A stretch of DNA of 64,000 nucleotides, taken from assembly GCA_016706055.1 (NCBI GenBank), contig JADJKL010000011.1, positions 1 through 64,000 on the forward strand. Reading direction: 5' to 3'. Of this stretch, positions 52,768-61,365 are shown piece by piece. A program made the translations under genes and the position numbers. This DNA is from Chitinophagaceae bacterium (GTDB lineage Bacteria; Bacteroidota; Bacteroidia; Chitinophagales; Chitinophagaceae). Every line of letters starts with the position of its first letter. Position 1 is the first letter of the stretch. A model generated the notes under the pieces. It was not told the DNA's origin and ran no database searches. It worked only from the letters and a program-made list of their open reading frames with translations.

Positions 52768-55617
52768 ATGAAAATTCTTTCATTAACCCTGCTTCTTTTT
52801 ATTTCAATTGCCAGTCCGGCGCAGATACTCAATAAAATAAAGAACAAAGTAAAAGGCAAAGCCGAAAGCGAAGTAAGGGATGCTAAGTATGAAGCAAAGG
52901 TAAAAGCAAGAGATGCGGCTCGCAACGAAATGGAAGATGTAAAAGCCGACTTCGATTCTACAGATATTGACTATGCTATTTTATTAAGCGACAATTCCGG
53001 TTTGTTTGGCGGGCAGGGCAAGGGCGGATTCGGTTCTAAGTTTTTAAGATTAGGCGGTATCGCCAATTCATTGTATAAAGATTTTGATCTGGATGATGAG
53101 GAAAATGCAACATTGAATTTGCAAATGGGGCAATCTTCCTATGCAATGGGCAAATATGTGTTTGCAGAAAAAAGATTGAAAGCGGCACAGTATTATTTTG
53201 AAAAATCTTATCGCACTAGTGAGTTGAATTATATGAAAGCAGTTGCCAGCCGCGGATTGCTATATACAACGACCGGACGATTCGAGTTGGCAGAAGAATA
53301 CACTGCAAAAGCATTGCAGCTTCGGGAAGAGAAATTAGGAAACACTAATATGGCTGTGGCTGCCTCGTTGAATAATTATGCGGTGCTGCATTACAATCTT
53401 GGTAAATACAATGAATCAGAAAAAGAATTTAATGATGCAATTGCTGTAATTAAAACAAATAAGTTACAGGAAGCAATGCCCTATGCAATTGTGTTGAACA
53501 ATCAGGCAATGTTGTATCAATCTATGGGCAATTATGAAGCGGCAGTAAAAGTATTGCAACAGGCAATGACGTTGTCTGCAAAGCTTGAATCTGCCAAAGC
53601 AAGAAATCAATTAAAATTTTTATCCAACCTCGCATTGCTTTATCAGCAAATGGGAAAATATGCAGAGGCTGAAAAAATATATTTAGAACTTGATAAAAAG
53701 CTTGACAAAGGAAAACCCGAGCAGGCAAACATGCTGAACAACTATGCAATTCTTTCTTTATTGATGAAGAAAGAAGATAAAGTTGAATCCATGCTCAAGC
53801 AATCAGCAGGCATTTATAAAACTTCGATGGGAGAGTCAAGTCCGGCTTATGCAAAAGTGATAAGCGACCTTGGAAATTTTTATCGCTTCAAAGCAAGATA
53901 TGCCGAGGCAGAACCTTTATTGCAACAAGCATTACAGATTAGAGAAGAAGTATTGGGCGTAAATCATCCGATGTATGTGCAGTCGCAGGAAGATATGGCA
54001 ATGCTATATTGGAAGAAAAAGGATTTTAATAAATCTATTACGCTGTACAAAACAGTAATGGAAAAAACATTGGATTTCATCAACAGCTATTTTGGCCCAA
54101 TGAGTGAAGCCGAAAAAACAAGGTATTGGGATATGCTTTCGTCACGGTTTCAGCGGTTTTACAATTTTGCATTAGAAGCAGCGTCTTCAGATAAGGGAAT
54201 ATTGAAAGATATGTTTGAATACCGAGTGGCCACAAAAGGAATTTTACTCAGTTCAAGCAGAAAGATAAGTGAGAACATTACTAGCAGTGGCAACCAACAG
54301 TTAATTGATGATTACACAAACTGGATTGATCATAAAGAACAACTTACTAAGCTTTATGCTTATTCCAAACAGGATTTAAAAGAACAGGCTGTAAATATAG
54401 ATTCGTTGGAAGCCAATGTAAACAGTATGGAGAAAAAACTTTCTAAAAATTCAAAAGAATTTGCTGATTTTTATTTTGCAGGCAAAACAAAATTCAATGC
54501 CATGCAAAATCAATTAAAAGGAGATGAGGCTTTGGTAGAAATAATCCGCTTGCAGCAGTTTGAGCAGGGCTTTACAGATGATTGCCGTTACATTGGACTT
54601 GTAGCCACAAAAGATAAATCACAACCAGAAATAGTAGTGCTTGAAAAAGGCAACGATCTCGAAGTAAAACATGCCAGAACCTACCGAGTAATGATGAAGA
54701 ACAAAGTGAATGATGTACAATCGTACACTAACTTTTGGGAGCCATTTGAAAAAGAACTAAACGGTAAGAAAACAATTTATGTTTCATTGGATGGTGTGTA
54801 CAACCAAGTAAACCTAAACACACTAAAGAAAACCGGCAATGATTATCTGATCAAAAAATATGATTTCATTCTGCTAAGTAATCCCCGGGATATAATTATA
54901 AGAAACAAAAATGGAAAAGACGGTGGCGATAAAAAAGCAACAGTAATTGGTTTTCCTAATTATGGCGCAGGAAATATTACACCATTGCCAGCAACAAAAA
55001 AAGAAGTAGAAGGTGTTGGCGGACAATTAAAAACTTCTGGTTACGATGTGGCAGAGCTAATGCAACAGGATGCAACAGAAACAAATCTTAAATCTGCAAA
55101 GCATGTAAAAGTATTACACATTGCAACGCATGGTTATTTCTTAAAAGATGTTGTAAAGCCAAGTTGGCCGCTGGGTGTGCATACAGATTATGCAAAAGAT
55201 AATGTGTTGCTGCGTTCCGGTCTTATGCTCACTGGTGCATCCAATGCAGACAAATTAATTCCCGGATTGGACAATAGCAACAATGGAATCATCACTTCCT
55301 ACGAAGCAATGAATCTCGATCTTAAAGGAACAAACTTGGTAGTGCTTAGTGCCTGCGAAACAGGATTGGGCGAAGTAAAAGCCGGCGAAGGTGTCTATGG
55401 TTTGCAACGGGCATTTCTTGTAGCCGGTGCAGATGCTATTATCATGAGCTTATGGAAAGTAGACGATGCCGCCACACAAGAGCTTATGAATATTTTTTAT
55501 ACCAACTGGATAAAAGGTGGCGACAAGCAAAAAGCTTTTCGAGATGCACAGGTGCAACTAATGACAAAATTCAAAGAGCCATTGTATTGGGGCGCATTTG
55601 TAATGATGGAGAATTAA
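52768..55617 (+). CDS. Exported TPR-CHAT protease-like protein
   Basis: The 949-residue protein has a signal peptide (MKILSLTLLLFISIASPAQ) and a basic N-terminal segment. At least six tetratricopeptide repeats follow between about residues 110 and 430 (patterns such as AVAASLNNYAVLHYNLGKYNESEKEF and YAEAEPLLQQALQIREEVLG in shortened form). A helical linker leads to a caspase-like CHAT domain in the last 320 residues. The catalytic dyad is visible: His about 788 in HIATHGYF and Cys about 863 in VLSACETGLGEV. TPR-CHAT proteins can act as proteases triggered through their repeats, for example in type III-E CRISPR systems. Here no partner gene is adjacent and the signal peptide places it outside the cytoplasm. 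Confidence 0.85.
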   Translation: MKILSLTLLLFISIASPAQILNKIKNKVKGKAESEVRDAKYEAKVKARDAARNEMEDVKADFDSTDIDYAILLSDNSGLFGGQGKGGFGSKFLRLGGIANSLYKDFDLDDEENATLNLQMGQSSYAMGKYVFAEKRLKAAQYYFEKSYRTSELNYMKAVASRGLLYTTTGRFELAEEYTAKALQLREEKLGNTNMAVAASLNNYAVLHYNLGKYNESEKEFNDAIAVIKTNKLQEAMPYAIVLNNQAMLYQSMGNYEAAVKVLQQAMTLSAKLESAKARNQLKFLSNLALLYQQMGKYAEAEKIYLELDKKLDKGKPEQANMLNNYAILSLLMKKEDKVESMLKQSAGIYKTSMGESSPAYAKVISDLGNFYRFKARYAEAEPLLQQALQIREEVLGVNHPMYVQSQEDMAMLYWKKKDFNKSITLYKTVMEKTLDFINSYFGPMSEAEKTRYWDMLSSRFQRFYNFALEAASSDKGILKDMFEYRVATKGILLSSSRKISENITSSGNQQLIDDYTNWIDHKEQLTKLYAYSKQDLKEQAVNIDSLEANVNSMEKKLSKNSKEFADFYFAGKTKFNAMQNQLKGDEALVEIIRLQQFEQGFTDDCRYIGLVATKDKSQPEIVVLEKGNDLEVKHARTYRVMMKNKVNDVQSYTNFWEPFEKELNGKKTIYVSLDGVYNQVNLNTLKKTGNDYLIKKYDFILLSNPRDIIIRNKNGKDGGDKKATVIGFPNYGAGNITPLPATKKEVEGVGGQLKTSGYDVAELMQQDATETNLKSAKHVKVLHIATHGYFLKDVVKPSWPLGVHTDYAKDNVLLRSGLMLTGASNADKLIPGLDNSNNGIITSYEAMNLDLKGTNLVVLSACETGLGEVKAGEGVYGLQRAFLVAGADAIIMSLWKVDDAATQELMNIFYTNWIKGGDKQKAFRDAQVQLMTKFKEPLYWGAFVMMEN

Positions 55618-55666
55618 AACGTTGCAATGGTTTGTGTCTTCACTAACCATTTTTTGTTACTCAGCT

Positions 55667-55716
55667 TCAGTTCCTTGAGCATCGTCCCTTGCGTCGCACT
55701 CTTCATCGTTCGGTAA
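55667..55716 (-). repeat. Dispersed repeat with GTGCGACGCAA core, copy 2
   Basis: In reverse complement this reads ACCGAACGATGAAGAGTGCG followed by ACGCAAGGGACGATGCTCA and AGGAACTGA. It shares the core with 48391-48429 and the downstream part with 60546-60584. The remainder of the 55618-55846 gap holds nothing else I can identify. Confidence 0.65.
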
Positions 55717-55846
55717 TTCTATTGAACTTGTCAAGTATCATCATCGAAAATTTAAAACAAAGGATTTTAGTGGCGTATATTTATGTGTTGGGTGAAATGA
55801 TATCACATTTTGCCTTGAAGATTACCATTATAATTAAAACTAAGAA

Positions 55847-56464
55847 ATGACAAGATTTTCTATTTTCATTCTGACGATTTCTTTTATAAGTTGTAAAGGG
55901 CATACCCAAAAGACTAGCTCTAATGAAGTCGTAAAAGACCCAACTACTGTTATTCAAGAAAATGAAAAGAAATCTTCTGAGAAGCAAGTTGATGATTTAG
56001 GAGATTTGATAACAACTGTTTCATTTAAAGTGAAAACGAAAAATAAAAAAGACTTTGAAGATGGATTTATCCCTTGGGCAAGTATAGAAAGTCCTGAAGA
56101 AGATATTCCTAACTTATATCAAAAAAATGAAATTGTCATAAAGGATACTATAGTTTATGTAATAATAGATTATCCTCTTACAAACGAATATCGATTTGTA
56201 CTGACGTCTCAAAAGGGTTTTACAAGAGAACAATTGTTACGGGAAATAAGCATTAACTACTATAAAATTTATGAAGAGGAAGAAAAAACTGCAACCATTA
56301 AAACAATTCCAATTGATAAAAGAACTATAATGTATAATAGGAATACAACAAATGGGAAGTATGGAATATGGGGGCATGATATTGCAGATTTGCTTCTATC
56401 TGAAATTTTAGTATATAAGACAAGAGATGGACAAATCATTTTGTCATTGAGTATTGAGTCTTAG
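55847..56464 (+). CDS. Hypothetical lipoprotein
   Basis: The 205-residue product begins with a short lipoprotein signal; the lipobox-like FISC places Cys at about residue 16. A Ser/Lys/Glu-rich spacer (about residues 20-50) precedes a folded region with DGFIPWASIESPEEDIPNLY, the beta-rich TIVYVIIDYPLTNEYRFVL and YGIWGHDIADLLLSEI near the end. I do not recognise a family. It stands alone between repeat-rich spacers. Anchoring to the outer membrane or cell surface is likely from the Bacteroidota lipoprotein rules, but not certain. Confidence 0.6.
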   Translation: MTRFSIFILTISFISCKGHTQKTSSNEVVKDPTTVIQENEKKSSEKQVDDLGDLITTVSFKVKTKNKKDFEDGFIPWASIESPEEDIPNLYQKNEIVIKDTIVYVIIDYPLTNEYRFVLTSQKGFTREQLLREISINYYKIYEEEEKTATIKTIPIDKRTIMYNRNTTNGKYGIWGHDIADLLLSEILVYKTRDGQIILSLSIES

Positions 56465-56508
56465 GTGTAACAGCAGTTCTTTTCATGGCGTGGCTGGTAT
56501 TTGTTTCC

Positions 56509-56586
56509 CAGTAATATCTCCTGCAGGTGTGTTAATAATTCTGACGAAGGAGGAATCTAATTCTCAGTAATGTCTTCCGCAGGGGT
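56509..56586 (+). repeat. Dispersed intergenic repeat (GACGAAGGAGGAATCT type)
   Basis: CAGTAATATCTCCTGCAGG continues to GACGAAGGAGGAATCT, after which CTCAGTAATGTCTTCCGCAGG starts a second partial copy. Related copies are at 57434-57449 (partial) and 58186-58236. From memory, elements with this sequence are common in Bacteroidota genomes. The rest of the 56465-56678 gap holds no gene I can support. Confidence 0.6.
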
Positions 56587-56678
56587 TGTTGCATTTCTGT
56601 TTATTAGCATCCATCTACAACACCCCTCAAAGTGGAGCACTGCTAGGAAAAGTAAAGAAACTAATCTTGACTTGTGTT

Positions 56679-57335
56679 TTATATTCGATTAATTACGTAA
56701 CTGTCTTTGGTAGCCTTATTGCCAGTCTCGTCATAAAATGTGAAATTTTGCACAGAACTATCTTTTTGTAGTTCTCCTTTTATTCGGATTTGTCCATTTT
56801 TGTAGCGATTGGAAAAATAGCCAATCCTTTCGCCTTTTATAAAAGTCATCTCAATTAATAGAACTCCATTTGTGTCTGTCTTTGTCCAAAGCCCTTGCTC
56901 TAAATTATTGGCGTATTGTCCATAAATATAAAAATGCTCCTTACTTGTGCTATCGTAATTATACTCTGAAGTCTTCCCGTTTTTTGCCCCTTTTACAATT
57001 GTTGTTTTTCTCCAAGCACCATTTGGATATCGATAAAACACTTCACCATCTTCCAATTCCATTTTATAAGTTGCTCTCCATTCAATAGAGTCATTTGGAT
57101 AATAGCAAGTCCAAAGTCCATTTCTTTTGTTATTAGAAACAGGTCCTGAACATTGAAGCTTTCCAGTTTCAAAAAAAACTTTCTTAATACCTAGACTATC
57201 TTTAGTAATTGGCTTGTCCAATATTAATAATTCGTGGATTTCTCCATTAGTATATTTGGTTAATACAACTTCTACTTTGCTTTTGCAACTATATAGAATG
57301 AAAACGATCAATATTAAAAGTGAGAGTCGGATCAT
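56679..57335 (-). CDS. MORN-repeat lipoprotein (YwqK-like)
   Basis: The 218-residue protein has a lipoprotein signal with lipobox LYSC (Cys about 16). MORN-type units follow: NNKRNGLWTCYYPND, LEDGEVFYRYPNGAWRK, GAKNGKTSEYNYD, NNLEQGLWTKTDTNG and KGERIGYFSNRYKNGQIRIKG in shortened reading. It resembles the exported MORN protein at 4266 in repeat type but is otherwise different. The function is unknown; the antitoxin label attached to YwqK-like proteins is not supported by any toxin gene here. The 57336-57628 gap upstream has one partial repeat copy and no other visible feature. Confidence 0.7.
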   Translation of the reverse strand: MIRLSLLILIVFILYSCKSKVEVVLTKYTNGEIHELLILDKPITKDSLGIKKVFFETGKLQCSGPVSNNKRNGLWTCYYPNDSIEWRATYKMELEDGEVFYRYPNGAWRKTTIVKGAKNGKTSEYNYDSTSKEHFYIYGQYANNLEQGLWTKTDTNGVLLIEMTFIKGERIGYFSNRYKNGQIRIKGELQKDSSVQNFTFYDETGNKATKDSYVINRI

Positions 57336-57433
57336 GGGTAAAATATTATAACTAACTATAGATTGTGAAAAAAATATTTACGTATCAAATATACACAGTA
57401 TGTGAATTGAATAAATAGTTGCATCAAGACTAA

Positions 57434-57449
57434 TTCTCAGTAATGTCTT
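57434..57449 (+). repeat. Partial copy of the intergenic repeat
   Basis: TTCTCAGTAATGTCTT matches the start of the second copy at 56562. It is the only recognisable element in the 293-bp gap between the MORN lipoprotein and DUF1801 genes. Confidence 0.45.
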
Positions 57450-57628
57450 AATTTATTCCCTACGGAGTCTTCACTAATCAACCTTTTTTCCGCCCTTGCA
57501 GGTCTTCAACAAAAAGAAGTACGCCGCTGTTGTGTCTTGTGTGTTGGCAAAGCAGCATAGCAAATAGACCAACAGTTTTTAATCTTTAGTTCTATCTGTT
57601 ACTTTTAATAGAAATCAGGATCAGAAAT

Positions 57629-58048
57629 TCACTTTTTTTGCTTTGCCTTTTTTTCTTTTAAATAGTCTTCTCTAATTTTCAATAGGTCAATTTTGGAACA
57701 GTCAGCAAATAATTGTCTTACTATTTCCAAAGGCATTTCATCTTCAGTGGTAAAATTAATGCACCCTTTTTGAAACTTTGCTTTATTTAAAAGAGCTTGA
57801 TATTTTGTAAATAATATTTTTGAGCCATATATAGGCATAACATGTAATGACATATAATTTTTTACACTAGCAAGTCCATATTTCATAAAGCCTTTTCCTT
57901 TATAGACAATCATTTCTTTTGCCATCATAGGTTCTACTATTGGAACAACTGTTTTGTCCTCTTGAACAATTATTAAATGAATGTCCGTCAGTATGCCCTG
58001 TCTGTTTTGGGGTTGGCTTTCTATGTAATGTTTAACTTTTGAGTCCAT
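57629..58048 (-). CDS. DUF1801 (YdhG-like) protein
   Basis: The 139-residue cytoplasmic protein has the DUF1801 pattern: an N-terminal helix (VKHYIESQPQNRQGILTDIH), a strand region with MIVYKGKGFMKYG and NYMSLHVMPIYGS, and a C-terminal helix that ends in a Lys-rich tail. The family has been linked to iron chaperones of the frataxin-like fold in Bacillus (Fra/YdhG), but for most members the function is unknown. It is flanked by repeat-rich spacers and has no operon partner. Confidence 0.72.
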   Translation of the reverse strand: MDSKVKHYIESQPQNRQGILTDIHLIIVQEDKTVVPIVEPMMAKEMIVYKGKGFMKYGLASVKNYMSLHVMPIYGSKILFTKYQALLNKAKFQKGCINFTTEDEMPLEIVRQLFADCSKIDLLKIREDYLKEKKAKQKK

Positions 58049-58185
58049 CTGTTGATTTTTAGCGTATCATATTACAAAAGCCAAGCTATATGCAGGTGTG
58101 GTTTTATTGCTCGTTCTGCTCAGAACCGCTGCCTTACTTTTAATAAAGTTAAATAGTAAGAACTAAAGATAGACTTTATGTTTGC

Positions 58186-58296
58186 CCGCAATGTCTCCCA
58201 TGGGAGTTCTTGTCATTCCGACGAAGGAGGAATCTCAAACCATTTATCTTCATACAATCAGAATCTTTGAGATGCCTCGTATCTCGGTATGACAAA
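58186..58296 (+). repeat. Dispersed intergenic repeat and adjoining inverted partner
   Basis: AATGTCTCCCATGGGAGTTC continues to TCATTCCGACGAAGGAGGAA and TCTCAAA. An inverted, diverged partner (TTTGAGATGCCTCGTATCTC then GGTATGACAAA) follows at 58266-58296. The two could form a long imperfect hairpin of about 80-90 nt. Downstream, CCTGCCGGTAGGCAGG (58336-58351) is a further perfect small palindrome. The 58049-58365 gap has no gene. Confidence 0.6.
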
Positions 58297-58365
58297 TACA
58301 AATTCTTTGCGCCTTCCTTCCTTTGCGTCCTTACCTGCCGGTAGGCAGGTTTGCGAGAAGAGAAA

Positions 58366-58845
58366 TCATTTACCTTCTCCTTGCAGAATTATCTTTTTAA
58401 TAATAACGATCTGACCAAGATGGTAGTGGCTATGTTCTATAATACCGTGTAGATTTCTGAAATAGTTGCCATACTTTTCATCCGCAAGAAATTCGTTAAG
58501 CTTTTCATCCGGTAGCTGCTCCACAAGGTTGGCAAAGTTTTCTGCATCTGTCCAAACTTTATTCAGTAGTGTTTCCCAATCTTGTTGCGATTGAATAGAT
58601 GGCACATCAAAACTAAATTTATCATGTGCTTCCAATGCTTCACCTTGCAACACTTTTAAAATAGCACTTACATAATAGTTAATATGGTAAACAAGTGCCG
58701 CAATAGTATTTAGCGAATCAATTTTTGTAGTAGCCTGCTGCCATGTTACATCCTTAAGATTATCTTTCAGGTTTGAGGCCGTCCAATTACCACCAAAATG
58801 AATTTCACGGAACTGTTTTGCTATTTGTGCGGTTGTTGAATTCAT
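58366..58845 (-). CDS. DinB-family protein
   Basis: The 159-residue protein is a four-helix-bundle DinB-like protein, with metal-ligand histidines in ALVYHINYYVSA and IIEHSHYHLGQIVIIKK. The N-terminus (AQIAKQFREIHFGGNWTASN) and LKDVTWQQATTKI are typical of the DinB_2/DUF1572 branch. Members include thiol-dependent S-transferases and many proteins of unknown role. The ATG start gives the usual length. Confidence 0.78.
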   Translation of the reverse strand: MNSTTAQIAKQFREIHFGGNWTASNLKDNLKDVTWQQATTKIDSLNTIAALVYHINYYVSAILKVLQGEALEAHDKFSFDVPSIQSQQDWETLLNKVWTDAENFANLVEQLPDEKLNEFLADEKYGNYFRNLHGIIEHSHYHLGQIVIIKKIILQGEGK

Positions 58846-59043
58846 TTTTATTTGATTTCAGTACTTAGTAGATGAGGTATAGCTGTACTTTAAATTTACA
58901 CAAATGTGCTGATTAAGTAAGAGGAATCTTGCTCTTAGCGAAATAGAAGGATTGTGTAACTAGTAATAAACTATTATAATTGTATGCTGCAAAAATTTTA
59001 GTGTAGTATATTTATAGCCTTGCACACCATCTAAAAAAATAAT

Positions 59044-60327
59044 ATGAAGTCAATCCTGCTTAGTTTTATTTTCTCTCTGATAATATTCTCATGTTCAAGT
59101 ACAAAAGAAAATGATGATTTATATGTTGTACGACAACCTGCAGAGTTTGAGACACAGCAGGCAATCTGGTTGATATGGCCTGCCACTAATCATAAGCAAG
59201 ATGAATCCGTTGAAAAAGTTACTCTTTCAATTATTAAAGCCTTAATTGAAACAGAAAAAGTGGTAGTTACTTGCCGGGATACAGCACTTTTAGCCCATGC
59301 AAAAGAAATACTAAAGAATAATTTTGGTGAACACAAGAACCTTACAATCATGGAGCTTCCGTCTTATGAAATTTGGGCCAGAGATATGGGGCCAATATTC
59401 GTGGAGACCAATCAAAACACAATGGCAATTGCCGACTTCAATTTTAATTCCTGGGGCTATGCTGACACATTAGATGCCGATACTAAAACAGAAGAAATGT
59501 ACGACGAAAGAGCAGCCGATTTATTAAAGCTACCTGTTATCTCCAGCCCTATGATTAGTGAAGGTGGGAGCAGAGAAGTAAATGGCAAGGGGACTTTAAT
59601 GACTACTGAGTCGGTAGAAAAAGGTAGAAATCCTAGTATGAGTAAGCAGCAGATGGAAGCAGAATACAAGCGACTGTTAGGGATAAAAAAAGTAATTTGG
59701 TTAAAGCAAGGTTTGACTGAAGATGATCATACATTCCTTGGGCCAATAAAAACTGCCGACGGTACAAAAGCTTATACGGTAGTTACCACAAATGGTCATG
59801 TTGATGAGTTTGCCCGTTTTGTAAATGACTCCACCATCTTGTTGGCAAAAGTAGATAGTGCCGACTTCAACAATCCAATCGCTTTTGAAAACCACAGACG
59901 ATTGGAAGAAAACTATCAAATATTATCTGCGGCCACCAATCAGGATGGCAAACCATTTACAATTATTAGAATGCAACTTCCTCACACTCTATTTTCAACT
60001 ATGAGTCCGGGTGACTATGTATATGATTATATTAAAACGCTGGACTACAAAAATGGAAACACATTTCCCACGGGAGGTACAGTAAAAGTTATAGCGGCGC
60101 TAAGCTATCTCAATTTTATAATTGCTAATTCAGTAATTATTGGGCAATCTTGTTGGAGAGAAGGAATGCCAAATGAGGTGAAACTACAAGACGAAAAGGC
60201 TGCCCAAGTTTTGCAATCTGTTTTTCCAAATCGAAAAGTAATAATGATAGATGCATTGGCTGTCAATTTGGGAGGTGGCGGAATTCATTGCATCAGCATG
60301 CAACAACCGGCTTCTATAGCAAAGTAG
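59044..60327 (+). CDS. Peptidylarginine/agmatine deiminase-family lipoprotein
   Basis: The 427-residue protein has a lipoprotein signal with lipobox IFSC (Cys about 17). Its PF04371-type guanidine deiminase domain has IWLIWPATNHK near the N-terminus, EIWARDMGPIFVE (substrate Asp), ISEGGSREVNGKGT, TNGHVDEFARF (catalytic His 252 and Asp 254) and LGGGGIHCISMQQP (nucleophile Cys 416). The closest known types are agmatine deiminase and the Porphyromonas peptidylarginine deiminase. An exported, lipid-anchored form suggests activity on external agmatine or protein/peptide arginine. No polyamine genes lie nearby. Confidence 0.82.
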   Translation: MKSILLSFIFSLIIFSCSSTKENDDLYVVRQPAEFETQQAIWLIWPATNHKQDESVEKVTLSIIKALIETEKVVVTCRDTALLAHAKEILKNNFGEHKNLTIMELPSYEIWARDMGPIFVETNQNTMAIADFNFNSWGYADTLDADTKTEEMYDERAADLLKLPVISSPMISEGGSREVNGKGTLMTTESVEKGRNPSMSKQQMEAEYKRLLGIKKVIWLKQGLTEDDHTFLGPIKTADGTKAYTVVTTNGHVDEFARFVNDSTILLAKVDSADFNNPIAFENHRRLEENYQILSAATNQDGKPFTIIRMQLPHTLFSTMSPGDYVYDYIKTLDYKNGNTFPTGGTVKVIAALSYLNFIIANSVIIGQSCWREGMPNEVKLQDEKAAQVLQSVFPNRKVIMIDALAVNLGGGGIHCISMQQPASIAK

Positions 60328-60545
60328 ATTCAAAATATTTCTTAGACGAGTTTCAGATGATTTCACCTGAAGCGATGCAGAGAGACATCGGCGGTGAAAT
60401 GATAATGTTGAAAGGCTCGGTAGGGAAGAATAGCAAAGTGTTTCTGCGGAAAGTTGCTTTTTGCTGGTTTTGTGTAGTTACCAATAAAATGCCCTTATAG
60501 GACAATGAGTGAGATGATTAAAATGCTCAGTAGAATTCATACAGC

Positions 60546-60584
60546 ACAAGTGTGCGACGCAAGGAACGATGCTCAGGGAACTGA
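60546..60584 (+). repeat. Dispersed repeat with GTGCGACGCAA core, copy 3
   Basis: ACAAGTGTGCGACGCAAGGA is followed by ACGATGCTCAGGGAACTGA. It matches copy 2 over almost its full length and copy 1 in the core. The 60328-60627 gap otherwise contains a 70-codon open frame (60288-60500) that I do not accept as a gene. Confidence 0.65.
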
Positions 60585-60627
60585 TGCCGGATAACAAATC
60601 TTTCTTATTTTTTATAATGGAAAAGTT

Positions 60628-61347
60628 TTACTGCAATTGCCTTTTATACAATTGTATCGCATTTTCAAAACCAAGATACAGTGCATCGCAGATAAGTGCA
60701 TGACCAATGCTTACTTCATCTATCCACGGTATTTGTTGTTTCAGGAATTGTAGATTTTGTCGGTCAAGATCATGGCCGGCATTGATGCCAAGCCCTAATT
60801 CTTTTGCTCTTTTAGCAGCTTGAAGATAAGTAGCAACCGCATCTTGCTTATTGCCCATTGCATATTGCTTGGCATAGCTTTCTGTATATAATTCAATTCT
60901 ATCTGTGCCAGTGGCAGCAGCACCTTCTACCATTGTTATGTCAGGATCTACAAAGATGGAGACACGGATGCCTGCATTTTTAAATATTTTAATTGTTTGT
61001 TGCAGATAATCTTTGTTTGCAATTGTATCCCATCCATGATCGCTGGTTAGTTGCCCCAATGTGTCGGGTACCAATGTTACTTGCTGAGGTTTTGTTTCCA
61101 GCACCAAGTCTATAAACTTTTGTTCTCTGCAATTGCCTTCTATATTAAACTCGGTAGTTATTATTTTTTTTATTTGCCGCACATCTTCATATCGGATATG
61201 CCGTTCGTCTGGCCGTGGATGAACAGTTACACCATCGGCACCAAATAGCTGCGCATCTATGGCTGCTTTTACTACATCGGGATTGTCGCCGCCTCTGGAG
61301 TTGCGGAGTGTTGCAAACTTGTTGATGTTAACTGAAAGTTTCGTCAT
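60628..61347 (-). CDS. pdxJ: Pyridoxine 5'-phosphate synthase
   Basis: The enzyme of about 239 residues makes pyridoxine 5'-phosphate from 3-amino-1-hydroxyacetone phosphate and deoxyxylulose phosphate, in the DXP-dependent vitamin B6 pathway. The N-terminus KLSVNINKFATLRNSRGG, GADGVTVHPRPDERHI (catalytic His and Arg block), FNIEGNC, RVSIFVDPD, ELYTESYA and GINAGHDLDRQNL are all present. I chose the ATG at 61347 because MTKLSVNIN is the conserved start; an in-frame ATG at 61362 adds five residues. It follows the DUF2452 gene on the same strand with 18 bp between (3 bp if the upstream start is used). Confidence 0.9.
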   Translation of the reverse strand: MTKLSVNINKFATLRNSRGGDNPDVVKAAIDAQLFGADGVTVHPRPDERHIRYEDVRQIKKIITTEFNIEGNCREQKFIDLVLETKPQQVTLVPDTLGQLTSDHGWDTIANKDYLQQTIKIFKNAGIRVSIFVDPDITMVEGAAATGTDRIELYTESYAKQYAMGNKQDAVATYLQAAKRAKELGLGINAGHDLDRQNLQFLKQQIPWIDEVSIGHALICDALYLGFENAIQLYKRQLQ

Positions 61348-61365
61348 ATCACAAAAATACATTTC

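Noticed and set aside
60288..60500. A 70-codon open frame after the deiminase gene
   Set aside because: It overlaps the deiminase C-terminus in another frame, matches no family I know, and ends in a low-complexity hydrophobic stretch. A faint resemblance of one segment to PqqD-like proteins is too weak to use.
61347..61362. TATTTTTG at 61353-61360 (minus strand) as the promoter of pdxJ
   Set aside because: It fits the -7 consensus, but no -33 element is present at 19-20 nt and the upstream DUF2452 gene is so close that cotranscription is simpler.
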